Below are positions 43,416 through 54,241 of a stretch of DNA of 64,000 nt, piece by piece; within the stretch, counting starts at the first letter, position 1, and each line of letters starts with the position of its first letter. The stretch is from Rachicladosporium sp. CCFEE 5018. Its lineage: Eukaryota > Ascomycota > Dothideomycetes > Cladosporiales > Cladosporiaceae. The stretch lies in the NCBI GenBank assembly GCA_002077045.2, contig KZ111148.1:1322885-1386884 (forward strand), in the 5' to 3' direction. The notes under the pieces were generated by a model that searched no databases, had not been told where the DNA came from, and worked only from the letters and a program-made list of their open reading frames with translations. The translations under genes and the position numbers were made by a program.

Positions 43416-43919
43416 TCAGCGTTGTTTGATCACCTCGTGGACCGCAGATACTCGCATATTCGCCCTGGAACGTTCGAGGAGAATATTGCCGGACCCAAGT
43501 CCGTTCAGACTGGTCGACGTTGCTGCAAGGAACGCAAGGTCCCACAGCAGCGAACCCTGATCCAGACAGCTCTTCTCATCAACTGATAGCACAGACAGCC
43601 CAGGCATGAAGCAGAGAATGGGTCGGAGCATGCTTTCACTCTCATGGTGAAGCTTCGGTTCTCGTCGGGCCTTGCTCACCAGAGTGCACGCGAAGGACTG
43701 ACCATAGCTTTGCATGGTCCACGAACAATATCTACTGTATGCACGGAAATTCGCTAACGCAAGCGCATTCACAAGTGCATTCACTACCGCGAAGCCTTCG
43801 CCAATACTCCGTCTCGCATAGCAACATGCGTCAGTCAAAGCGACCTCAAAGAGCCGCATGACTCGCGCCAGCTGGGCACTGCCGAGGCAATCGCTCCCCG
43901 CGCTGAGCTTACATGCCAT
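43416..43919 (-). CDS. Hypothetical protein, copy B (doubtful)
   Basis: Open frame of 167 codons, the partner of 13313-13816. The same caution applies: length is kept but residue changes (RTIFCFVP to RPILCFMP, YIRYRSW to YSRYCSW) are frequent for such a similar DNA tract. Confidence 0.25.
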   Translation of the reverse strand: MACKLSAGSDCLGSAQLARVMRLFEVALTDACCYARRSIGEGFAVVNALVNALALANFRAYSRYCSWTMQSYGQSFACTLVSKARREPKLHHESESMLRPILCFMPGLSVLSVDEKSCLDQGSLLWDLAFLAATSTSLNGLGSGNILLERSRANMRVSAVHEVIKQR

Positions 43920-44062
43920 AACCTAGGTTTCCGTGCAGCACATACTGTATCAGCTCCGGGAATACTGGCCTTCGTCAACCGTAGTGTAAGTCGAACAATC
44001 ACTCTCACTCTATTCTCTTTCCTTTCCGATTCACCTGCTTTCCCCCATACATCACCGCAATC

Positions 44063-45439
44063 ATGGCTCCAAAACGCAAGGACCCCGTCTACGTCCTCGG
44101 CGTAGGCATGACCAAGTTCATCAAGCCGCGCGGGAAGGTCGACTACACCGAGCTCGGCTTCGAGGCTGGAATAAAGGCTATGCTCGATGCCCAAGTGAAC
44201 TACGATGACATGGACATGGGAGTGGCCTGCTACTGCTATGGCGATAGCACCTGCGGACAGCGCGTGTTCTACCAATTCGGTACGACCTCCATCCCCATCT
44301 GGAACGTGAACAACAACTGCTCGACTGGCTCGACTGGCTTGTACCTCGGACGTCAGATGATTGCCGGCGGGCAGGCTGACGCTGTGCTCGTCGTGGGCTT
44401 CGAGAAGATGTTTCCCGGCAGCCTTCAATCCTTCTTTAACGACCGCGCAAACCCCACAGGCACCTTCGGCGAAATGATGAAAGCCACGCGCGGCGTGACG
44501 AACGCTCCTGGTGCGCCGCAGATGTTCGGCAACGCAGGACGGGAATACATGGAGAAGTATGGCGCGAAGATGGAGGACTTTGCTGAGATCGCACGAGTAA
44601 ATCACGAACACTCGAAGCGGAATCCATACAGTCAATTCCAGGACGAGTATACGCTAGAGCAAGTCATGAAGTCTACCCTCATCCACGAGCCGATCACAAA
44701 GCTACAATGCTGCCCTACCTCCGACGGTGGCGCAGCAGCAGTCCTGGTATCGCAAGCTTTCCTCGATGCTCGTCCACACCTCAAGGAGCAAGCCGTGCTC
44801 ATCGCCGGCCAAGCCCTCAAGACTGATGACACGAGCGTCTTCTCGCGCTCCGCCATCGATCTCATGGGCTATGGCATGAACAAGGATGCCGCCAAGACTG
44901 CTCTCGCAGAAGCTGGTGTGAGCATCAACGAGATCAAGGTGGTCGAGCTACACGACTGCTTCAGCGCGAACGAGATGATCGTCATTGATGCACTCGGCTT
45001 GAGCGAGAAGGGCAAAGCGCATGAGCTCGTCCGGAACGGGGACATCACTTACGGCGGAAAGGTGGTCATCAACCCCTCTGGTGGGCTGATCAGTAAAGGC
45101 CACCCGCTGGGCGCTACGGGCATCGCACAGTGCGCTGAGCTTGTCTGGCACTTGCGAGGCTGGGCTAACAATAGACTTGTCAAAGACACGACGGCAGCGC
45201 TGCAACATAACCTCGGTCTCGGCGGTGCTGTCGTAGTAGCAGTCTACAAGCGCGCTGATGGGAAGACAAACGCGCCTGTCAGCTCAGAGGAAGTCGGCAA
45301 GCGCAATGGGCTGGGCTACAATCCCGCTGTTGAGGCGAAGGGCTTCACGAGGAGCCAGGTTGATCGTGTGCGGAGTAAGCGGGCGAGGAGTGAGTGGGCG
45401 TTGCAGGATACGGAAAAGAAGGTCGAGGCTAGGTTCTAG
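44063..45439 (+). CDS. SCP2-type thiolase, copy B
   Basis: 458 residues, single exon. It keeps NNNCSTGSTGL (C86), HDCFSANE and GGLISKGHPLGATG. Differences from copy A are very few (E209 for Q, V334 for M, T394 for P). It ends 37 bp before the convergent ATX1 stop codon, as in copy A. Two nearly identical active copies suggest recent gene conversion or strong constraint. Confidence 0.9.
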   Translation: MAPKRKDPVYVLGVGMTKFIKPRGKVDYTELGFEAGIKAMLDAQVNYDDMDMGVACYCYGDSTCGQRVFYQFGTTSIPIWNVNNNCSTGSTGLYLGRQMIAGGQADAVLVVGFEKMFPGSLQSFFNDRANPTGTFGEMMKATRGVTNAPGAPQMFGNAGREYMEKYGAKMEDFAEIARVNHEHSKRNPYSQFQDEYTLEQVMKSTLIHEPITKLQCCPTSDGGAAAVLVSQAFLDARPHLKEQAVLIAGQALKTDDTSVFSRSAIDLMGYGMNKDAAKTALAEAGVSINEIKVVELHDCFSANEMIVIDALGLSEKGKAHELVRNGDITYGGKVVINPSGGLISKGHPLGATGIAQCAELVWHLRGWANNRLVKDTTAALQHNLGLGGAVVVAVYKRADGKTNAPVSSEEVGKRNGLGYNPAVEAKGFTRSQVDRVRSKRARSEWALQDTEKKVEARF

Positions 45440-45476
45440 GTTGTAGAATTGTTTGTAATGCCTTGAGCTCCTTGCT

Positions 45477-45780
45477 CTACACTTCCTGTGCTACGCCATC
45501 TGCTTCGCCACTGTTGACTTTCTTGCCTGTCTTCTTGATCTTCTCGAGCACTGTCGCGTAGTCTACGGAGTCTTCGGTGATGATGTTTGCGGTTTGGGTG
45601 TCCAGGGAGACATCGTAGGATTTCACGCCTATAGGTAGGCGCCACGTTAGACCCGATCCCAGCTGGCATAACGCTGAGTGTGCCACACTCACCATCGAGC
45701 TTCTTGAGCACCCGCTCCACTGCGCCTGAGCACCCTCCGCAGGTCATGGTGACATTGAACTTGTAGTTGTGTTCCGACAT
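45477..45780 (-). CDS. ATX1: Cytosolic copper metallochaperone Atx1, copy B
   Basis: Exons complement(45477..45628, 45693..45780) have a 64-bp intron (GTGAGT, TATAG) and encode 79 residues. MTCGGC and KTGKKVNSGEADGVAQEV are kept. I choose the ATG at 45778-45780, because this start matches copy A and family length; the frame is open a little further upstream but no extra coding is expected. Confidence 0.92.
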
Positions 45781-46297
45781 CTTGGCTCGTTGTCTCGACT
45801 CCTCCAATCTCTGTTGCTCGAGGCCGAGTTTTGCTGTCGCGCGGCGTTCCTTCTTGGAGATTGCTGTGGTAAATTAAGTCGCGGGAACGGGCAAGGAGAT
45901 AGTGTAGAGCAGAGAGGAAGCTGAGATGGCAATTGAGCCCGGATCGGTAATCAAATATGTTCCTGGAGCTCACGTGTTCTCAAATTGCGTGCTCGAGGGG
46001 CTTCACTGCTGGATAGTCCGGTTTGAAACAAACACGGAAGATGGAGAGCCTTCAGTAGTATCGTGATGTTTCATGCTCTGCTTGGAGTGAGCAAGTTATC
46101 TATTCCTGGTGATCGCCAGGGTTGAGACATGAGGCTGAAGCGGAAGGAACCACCCCGCGGTGACCTCACTGTTGACTCTGCGTGAAGTGAATGCAATCTT
46201 GCACTGACTCGCCAACCAATTGACTATTGATGACAACTCATCCCCGAAGCTATGAACAGATCAATGAATTCCCGATGAGCGCGGCAAGATCGCAGCC
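45781..46297. promoter_or_regulatory. Divergent ATX1-RIM20 promoter region, copy B
   Basis: Contains the 95-bp segment 46081-46175 that is identical to 15973-16067, while both flanks are clearly diverged from copy A. The palindrome cctggtgatcgccagg is at 46105-46120. Confidence 0.6.
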
Positions 46298-48839
46298 ATG
46301 ACCAGCGCCGGCAACATCCTCAGCATCCCCTTCCGCCGAACCCACAACCTCCTCCTCTCTGACGCGATCAAGAAGTATATCTCTACAAAATACGATCAAC
46401 ACCCGGACACCTTCGCTCGGGACCTCCAAATCATCGATCAGCTTCGCAAAGATGCAGTGACCTCTCTCGAGCCGCACGCAAGTGGCGTGCGGAAGTTGCA
46501 GCAATATGCCGCCCAGCTGGTGTGGATGGGAGGGAAGTTCCCAGTCGATGTGAGGCATTCACTTATCACTCAAGAGATGGCAGAGAACTGACAAGATGCC
46601 TCCAAAGTAGATCGGCGCAGACTTCACCTGGTACCCTGCCCTAGGCTACCACACAATCCAAGCCCATACCGAGAATAACCTCCGCTTCGAACTGGTGAAT
46701 GTTCTCTTCAATCTCGCTGCGATGTACTCCCAGATCGCCATCTCATCTAATCGAGCTACATCGGACGGGCTCAAGTCAGCTGCTGCGAACTTCTGCTCCG
46801 CTGCTGGAGTCATAGCATACCTCAAGACGGACATCATACCTGAGCTACGCAGCACGCCGCCGGAAGATATGGACAACCTCACGCTGGAGTCTCTGGAACA
46901 TCTAATGCTGGCGCAGGCGCAGGAATGCTTCTGGCAGAAAGCAGTCAAAGATGGATTGAAGGATCAGTCGATCGCGAAGCTGGCAGCGAAGGTCAGCGAT
47001 CTATACTCCGAAGCTGGAGACTGGGCGTTGAAGAGCGACAGTGTGAGCTCGGAGTGGATACATCACATCAACGCGAAGCATCACCACTTTGCTGCTGCGG
47101 CGCAGTATCGGGCTGCGTGCGATTGTCTGGAGAAGAACAAGTACGGTGAGGAGATCGCACGTCTGCGGGATAGCTTGAACTGCATCAACGAGGCACTGAA
47201 GGAGGCGAGATATGTCAATAAGGCAGTGCTGAGTGATCTCAATGGGCTGAAGACGAGGGTAGCCGAGTACCTCAAGCGGGCGGAGAAGGACAATGATACG
47301 ATCTACCTGGTGCCTGAGCCTGCTAAGAGCGAGCTCAAGATACTGGACCGAGCGAGTATGGTTGCTTCTCGTGTACCAAAGGAAGTCAGCCATTCGCAGG
47401 AGATGCTTGGCGACAGGGGGGAGCTGGGCAAGCCTCTGTTCGCGAAGTTGGTCCCTTACAGTGTGCACGTTGCGGCGTCGATCTACGCCGATAGGAGGGA
47501 CAAGCTGGTCAATAACAGTATCATTGCCGAGTTGGAGGCGCTGACGCTCAAGGCACACGAGTTGTTGTCAAGTCTGAACCTACCTGGATCATTGCAAGCC
47601 TTGGAGAAGCCGCTCGGCTTGCCACCCGGTCTGGCATCACATGCACAGGAAATACGGCAAGCGAATGGCGTACATCGTCTACAGTCGACTATAGCCGACA
47701 CCGAGAAGCTGAAGACCAACAACCGGGGACTCTATCAGGAAGGCGTCGATCTGCTTCGACAAGAAGCAGGCGAGGACGAAGCTGCGCGGAGAAAGTACGG
47801 CACCCACCAGTGGAGACGACAGGCAGGGCAGGACGCTGTACCAAAGCTGTATGCTCAAGTGAATGATATCGACGGGTATCTCAAGCAGGCTGAGAACAGC
47901 GATGGTCTAGTCAAGAACCGAGTCCGCGAGAACGAAAGTCTGATTCGACTGCTCGGTGGCACAGACCGCGACCTTGAGGACTTCGTACCTTCCAGCCGAC
48001 GAGCTACTGTGACACCGAAGGTCGAACGAGAAGTCAACATCCTCCGCGCCACCGTCAACGAATTCAGCCGAATTGAAAGTAGACGGCGGAAGAAGATTGA
48101 GGTCCTCCGCCAGAAAGCCAAGGAAGACGATGTCAACTCAGAGCTGCTTCGCGAAGCCGGCCGTCTCGAACGTGCCTCGCCCATGCAACCACTCGTGGCC
48201 TCCCAGTTCGAGTCCTTCTTCGACGAGCGCCTGCAAAAGTACGACGTGGATGAAGCGGACGTCAAGCGTGATGCAGCGGAGCAGCAACGTCTCTTGCAAC
48301 GCGTGACAGACGCCAACACTGCATTTCAATCCGCCAAGCGCGGCGACATGTCGTCCAAGGAACGCGAGCAAGCTCTGCAGAACTTGGAGAACGCATATAT
48401 GGCCTACAAAGAAATTCTCCGGAATCTCGATACCGGCCGCAAGTTCTGGAACGATCTCTCAGCCATCACCACGCGGTTTCGGGACGAGTGTAGAAATTTT
48501 GTGTACACGCGTCGATCCGAAGCGCAGGCTCAGGAAGGCGAGCTGGCGGATGCGATGGCGGGATTGAGGATACAGCAGGCGAACAACAACAACTTGCTTG
48601 GCCAGAAGGCGGCGCAACAGCACACCGCTGTGCCGGCGAGGATGGTGCAACAGCAGGAGCCTCTGGCCGCGCCATTACCGCAGAGACCTGTAGCGCAAAG
48701 GGTGGACAATCAGCCAGGCGTCAAAGTCTGGCAGGAGGGGATGCCGATCGTGTTCGGCGGTGCAACTGGGGGTGGCGCGGCGCCGCAGAAGGCGGTCGAC
48801 GGTCGTTGGGATCCTAATGGAGGAGTGAGGCTCAGATAG
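46298..48839 (+). CDS. RIM20: BRO1-domain pH-response regulator PalA/Rim20, copy B
   Basis: Exons 46298..46549 and 46611..48839 are joined by a 61-bp intron (GTGAGG, CTGAC branch, TAG) and give 826 residues, the same as copy A. BRO1 motifs (GADFTWYPALGY, ECFWQKAV, AKHHHFAAAAQYRA) and the LPGSLQALEKPLGLPPGL linker are unchanged. Most differences from copy A are synonymous, which shows purifying selection on both. Role as in copy A: scaffold between ESCRT-III and PacC in alkaline-pH signalling. Confidence 0.88.
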
Positions 48840-49542
48840 AGTAGCTGGACATGGACGTCGATGAGGCTGTTGCCTGAGGCATATATCTCGCTGTGCTATG
48901 CCCCAAACGAACGATCTCAACTTCGCTGCAGCGTAACGCAGACACGATAGCATAAACTTGTAACATGCTTTCATTAGGACGACATACACATTCCGCGTCG
49001 CTTTGGCCTCGATCGTGTCTACTGTGATGAGACAGGCACGAGCTTAGCCAAGTCACCTAGCGTCGTGAGGTCGACGGTGACCTCTTTAGCAGTGTGCTGC
49101 TCTCTAGCACTCGATCGCTCGGTGACAGTCGCGTCTGCTGCAGTCGACGCGCATCGTCCCTTCCCTCTTGTTTGTTCTAGTTCACTCCTTCTCTATATCC
49201 CATCCGCAACGAAGTCGGCCTCATGCTCATGACACGAGCATAGCGTGATCTATGATACGACGAGCGTGCATCGCCGCCTACTGTATGTAGTGTGCCTGTA
49301 GTAGGGCGTGTTTTCGACGAAGACGTCTAAGCTTCACCCAGCTCCAGCTTGACGACTATTGCGATATAAAGCACTATCAGAGCCACCCACCGTCTTCTAC
49401 GTTTGTATTCCTTAGGACTAAGCAGAGTCAGCGTCTTCCTCATTTTCGCGTCCTACTGCCTAACGACTTGGGTGCATGCTATATAGGTCAATCCCAAACC
49501 GACTAAAAAACCATACAAACGACAGACCAAACGAACGGTTCG
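48840..49542. other. Intergenic, no gene seen
   Basis: 700 bp. The first part resembles copy A and the part from about 49190 is diverged. No coding frame. Confidence 0.5.
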
Positions 49543-50235
49543 ATGACGAGCAAGGGCATTACCATTCCAGAGTGCGTCCCAGATACGCGCATCTCACGTG
49601 CAGCCTATCTCCACGCTTATGGCCTCCTCCACCCAGACGTCCTAGCCCACAGTCTTCGCGTCTACATCTACGCCAAAGCTCTGCTCAAGGTCGACGTCGG
49701 TCACGTCGACGAGCTACAGCCTACAGCCGCCTTCAAGTCGCCGCTCTTCCCCGATCTCACTGCTCATTCAACCGATCTAGACGACCTCGTCTTCGCGTCA
49801 GCAATCTTCCACGACTTCGGCACCTGCTCTGAGCACAACCACGCTCAGCGGTTCGAGGTCTGCGGCGCAGATGCGGCCGTGACTTTCCTTAGCTTGGCTT
49901 CGTTCGACATCGACCTTCGGGAAATTTGGACGGCGATCGCGCTGCACACTTCGCGAGGCATCGCGGAGCGCATGGGGCCGTTGACGAGGTGTTTGAGGAT
50001 GGGTGTCAAGGCTGACTTTGGGGACGAGAAGTGGAGGGCGCTGCTGGGCGAAGGGTTAGTGGAGAGGACGGAGAAAGAGTTTCCGAGAGGCGACATTGAG
50101 AAGGTATTGGGGGACGCGGTGGCGGAGCAGGGTGTGAGGGTGCCGATCAAGGCACCGGCGGGGAGTTGGCCGGGCGATCTGTTGAGGGCGAGATTGGAGC
50201 AGCCGGAGTGGGATGGAGTGAACAAGGGGTTCTAA
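49543..50235 (+). CDS. HD-domain hydrolase, cyanamide hydratase-like, copy B
   Basis: 230 residues, single exon. It keeps HSLRVYIYAKALL, FHDFGT, RFEVCGADAA and IALHTSRGIA. The N-terminal half differs from copy A at many residues, including a 5-residue length difference around LFPDL; the C-terminal half is much closer. All metal ligands are intact in both copies, so both are probably active. Confidence 0.75.
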   Translation: MTSKGITIPECVPDTRISRAAYLHAYGLLHPDVLAHSLRVYIYAKALLKVDVGHVDELQPTAAFKSPLFPDLTAHSTDLDDLVFASAIFHDFGTCSEHNHAQRFEVCGADAAVTFLSLASFDIDLREIWTAIALHTSRGIAERMGPLTRCLRMGVKADFGDEKWRALLGEGLVERTEKEFPRGDIEKVLGDAVAEQGVRVPIKAPAGSWPGDLLRARLEQPEWDGVNKGF

Positions 50236-50691
50236 AGTGGCAATGCTGTCTGCGTGGATGATCTCCGCCACTCCATATATACGCAACCGTGGGAGAGGTC
50301 CTACCAGCTTAGCTGCAGCAGTATAAGCATCTCCCCATGCGTCCATGAGAGGCACAGGTCGTAACGGATTATTAGCAGGACCAAATGCTGTACATCCTTC
50401 ACAGTGGCCGCGCAACGCCTGCCAGGTCCGCCGTAGTAAGTGTACCTTTAGCACGGCAAAGGTGTTTTGGAACCGCGGAAATGCGGATGCAAGGTCATTT
50501 GGACTAGGTTAAAACTCCGACTCATAGCAGAAGGTAGGGCAGAGTCGAAGCGTGTGTACGCATAGTACTAGTAATATGAGTATATGGCAAAACACCAAAG
50601 CCATACAGACAGACTACTGGAGCTCTAAGAAAAAGTCCAAGCGCCCACCAGGTCCAACCATCCACTTCCACCACCACCTCTCCATCCCCAC
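50236..50691. other. Intergenic, no gene seen
   Basis: 455 bp without clear similarity to copy A. No frame supported. Confidence 0.5.
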
Positions 50692-52116
50692 TTAGCTGTG
50701 CTTCACATCATCGATCAGCAGCGTCGCAGTCGCTGGCGTGACCTTGAAAGCCAAGACGCCGAGTCCAGAGAATGTGCCATCGGTTGGTAAAGTCACCTTC
50801 TGCATGGTCTCGCCCAATATCCCGCCAACACTGGCGACATATGAGTAGTGTGCTTACCCGATGACTTTCAGGCCGCGGCTGCTGATCAATGTGAGCTCGC
50901 AATGCTCGCCTACGCCCACCTTCCCGGCGAACTTGGCTGCACATGCGAAGCTGAACTCGGTGACAGCGAACTGTGAGGGAGCCCCTACGCCAAGACCATT
51001 TGGACGCCTCAGGACAGCTTTCTGGCCGGTAGACACTGGGAGGTGGGAACCGCTTACTGGCTTGATGCCATCTACGGTGCCTAGCAGCGCGCTTTGACAG
51101 GTGAGGAGGTTCCAGATCAGATTCTGGTAGGTGCCGATGGCTGTGCCTGCGGGGACGGTCTCGAGCTGGCGGAGACGGGGTCGAATTCCTGACTGGTCGC
51201 TTGATGCGTGCGAACCGGGACTTACCGTGGCTACTTGGATGGATGAGACGTCGGCCACCGCTGCAAAACTTTCCAACGGTGAGGCGTCCGGATCGAGGTT
51301 CAGGCTCTCCAGCTCATCATCAATCAGCTTGGCAGTGTCCTCTGAGAGCTTGCAGAACACATCTCAGCTCCTGATGCACAACGTGCGGTTGATGACTACG
51401 TACCTCATCAGTCTCTGACACAAGATCTTCGACCGCGACGCTAGTCAGCGAACGCCGTGAGCCACCCTTCAGGTGCTTGACGTGCTTCAAGTCGTCAATC
51501 AGCAACGACCGTCCAGCAATCTTGTCAGCCTATTCGATCATGAAGATCAAGCTCTACAATCCCGTCGCTGAGCTCAGCTCCACCTTCTCCATGTTCGAAG
51601 GTAGCAGCCCACCGAGGGCAGGCTTGAACTCAAAGGTGCCGAACTGTATGATTGTCGTCGACTGCTTCTTTACGCCCTTGATGATCACTTTGCAGCCAAT
51701 CGCCACTCGAAGTGCGAGAGCACCCTCATCCCTTTCGAGACATCCGAAAAAGAGGCTGGTCACGTGGAAGGAGTCTAGGTCTTTGGTCTTGCTGATGAAT
51801 CGGTAGCTCGGGGCCGTTACTGTGATGGCGTGGGTGCCACTGGCTGGGAAGATGCCATTGATGGTGCCGGTCAGATCGGCCTGGATCGTCTTGAATGAGG
51901 GCCAAATGAGACCTTGATAGACTTTGACGCTGTTGCCATTGCCCAGATCCTCGAACTATCGCGCAGTGTCAGCGGGCGGCATACGTCGTGGAGTATTGTG
52001 GTCCCACTCACGGTCGCTAGCTGGGGCTGATCGGTTGCACGCTCCTCTAATGGAGCAGCAAGCACAGATGCAATGCTGACTGCAAGCAAGGGTGAAAGTG
52101 AACGTGATGTGAGCAT
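50692..52116 (-). pseudogene. Secreted two-module protein gene, copy B, with internal stops
   Basis: ATG at 52114-52116 begins a signal peptide (LLAVSIASVLAAPLEER). Exon 1 is 52012-52116; exon 2 starts at 51955 after a 56-bp intron. Exon 2 reads FEDLGNGNSVKVYQGLIWPS and later VAIGCKVIIKGVK. It meets TAG at 51554-51556 and a second TAG 33 bp on, where copy A has coding triplets. Further exons encode a second, similar module (LETVPAGTAIGTYQNLIWN, FAVTEFSFACAAKF, and the end LLIDDVKHS, stop 50692-50694). A truncated secreted product of module one is possible. The fold resembles a common fungal secreted family with a Y.GL.W signature; no activity is known. Confidence 0.65.
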
Positions 52117-53257
52117 CTTGATCAATTACGAGCAGGACGAATCTCCTCTTGGAGGTCTTGATAAAGGAAACAACTGAGGATCTATGCAGCACTTATACCC
52201 TGGACTCGTCGAGTAACGCCAACCAAGCTCACTAACAGCAGTGGTATGGTCACCACATTAGATTCACCTGGCTCAAGCCCGTACGTTGCTGATCGAACAA
52301 GCACAGAGAAATCATAGCTACCGGTGACCGCTGTTCCAGCCCAGGACTATCTCGGTCTTCGCCGATAAGATCACAAAGCCCACCAGAGCATGCTGCGTCC
52401 TCTAAGCGTTGTGGCAGGAATGCTCTAGTGGTAAGAGGACCTACGATCGATCATCGTGACGGCAATGAGATGCTGGACGATCAAGTTTGTGTCTCCGAGG
52501 GACGACAAATCACACAACCGTTACCTCCACTCTGACGATCTACAATGGTCCATTTTCTGAACGCGGTATGGGTCGCACGGCAGTTCCCACAAGTGGCCCC
52601 CGAGATGAACGCAGCGGATACGAGACGATACCACCAGAAAGCAATTGGCCAGCCCAGTACGTTCGGTGACAAAGAGAGGGACCAGCCACCGAGCCATGTA
52701 CGTCGCGCCACAAGTCGATAAGTCAGACATTATCGGAATCCGCTCCAGCAGTCTCTCACGGCTTGTGAAGTGTAAGTCAGGGAGACGGCGTGTGTTCTTT
52801 GTCAACCGCTGCTAGCCATCTGCGCATCCAGGCTCGGGCTGATGATGCGGTGACTTACTGCAGTAGCTCCAGCGCGACGCTGGCGGGAAGTCAAAATCGT
52901 CATATGGTGTTTTTAAATTGGCTGCGACCGTGGAACCTTGATGATGTCCCCGGCAGCGGCTTGCTCGGACGACTGTCGCTCACACCGCAACCAAGTGCGC
53001 AAAAGCCACCTCTCTATGGCGCTACTGTTCACATCAGCTGTAATGGTGACCACGTTGATAGCTGCGTACGTACTAGTAAGTCGCAGACCGAGATGAAGCA
53101 GGCACTCAGGCTCTGCATGCTGTATGCGTTACTATATCGTAACACCGGTGTAAACAGACCAGACAAGAAGCTCCATTCATGTATAATGCAGAAAAGTCCC
53201 AAGCGCCATCGCTAAATGCACATCACTCCATCCTCATGCCTCACTGCCTTCCCCTGC
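52117..53257. other. Long intergenic region, no gene seen
   Basis: 1.14 kb matching copy A 21892-23019. Indels between copies break every short frame. Confidence 0.5.
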
Positions 53258-54241
53258 TCATGAATCCTCCTCTTGCCGGCTTCTACTCACGCCTACAGTC
53301 TCAGTCTCCCAAGCCTTCTTACTTCCCCTCTTTTTTCCCTTCTTGACATCCCGTCTCGAAGCGCAGCAACAGCACTCGCCCATCAGAATGATCCAAGCGA
53401 TGATACTGGCTCCACTCGCAATCCACATGAACGCATACATCTGCACTCCGATCGTTGCATTGATGTTGAGCTGATCAACCGAGTTGAAGACCTTGCTAAG
53501 TATGAGGAAGATCACTGTTCCGAGGATCGAGGCTACAGTTGTGAACAAGGCGCCGAGGAAGGTGAGAATCGCGATTGGTAGGGCAGCCCACCGAGAGTAG
53601 ACTGCTAATGGGATCAGGAAGATCATGATGAAGTTGAGGCAGACGCCGGCGAGGAAGAGGCCGAACATCCAGTGCGAGGCGAGGCGGAGGAGGTCGAGGT
53701 AGTTGTTGATCTCTGCGGGGAGGGCGACTATTGCTTGTTGTCAGTGAACATTCTGCGCAAGGCATAGGATGCAGAACTTACTGCTAGCTCCCGACAAGAG
53801 CGAAGACGTAATGACCTCGACGGGATTGAACCAGTACAGCGTCTGTGGTTTCGAGAACTCCGAAGTGCCTCCAGTGTTCCTACCGGAGTACGACCACAGG
53901 CCAACATAGTAGTCGTCTTTGAGGCCGAGCGTTTGTGCAATACTGCTGATAAGCTGAGCATTGGGAACACTGAGCGGTACAACCTCCGACAAGTCCAATC
54001 TAATGAACCATGTCGATCGGATGACTGGTCGGTCGTTGATGTTGCCTATTTCGACCAGTATGAGGAAGACCACGCTGATGAGCAGTAAGAAGCTGGCGAT
54101 CAGACTCCATGTCTTTCGGAATCGTGTTGCGCGCTTGACCTGAGCATTGCTTGGGCCGGATTCAGTCAATGTTCTGTCGCTGTCGCTTCGTCGATCTTCT
54201 GCTGGTCCCTCAGCGGATGCTTTGGATTTCCGTCCGAACAT
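53258..54241 (-). CDS. SUR7/PalI-family membrane protein, copy B
   Basis: Exons complement(53258..53727, 53782..54241) are joined across a 54-bp intron (GTAAGT, CTGAC, ATAG; a second AG six bases upstream is equally in frame) and encode 309 residues. Four membrane spans are evident: the first near residues 45-65 (SLIASFLLLISVVFLILVE), then three in exon 2. The extracellular loop carries YVGLWSYSG, which resembles the GLW motif of this family. SUR7 proteins mark eisosomes, and PalI/Rim9 relatives act in pH sensing; which branch this is cannot be settled here. A 1-bp deletion near 53284 changes the C-terminus to RSRQEEDS, against EKPARGGFMSRGRQ in copy A. Confidence 0.8.

Larger units (their letters stand above)
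30084..53736. repeat. Copy B of the 23.5-kb duplication
   Basis: Collinear with 1-23516. Breaks in similarity occur at about 33790-34387 (unrelated block) and about 50236-50690. Homology continues past 53736: 53737-56185 matches 56689-59134, the A-side continuation beyond gap 2. Confidence 0.95.
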
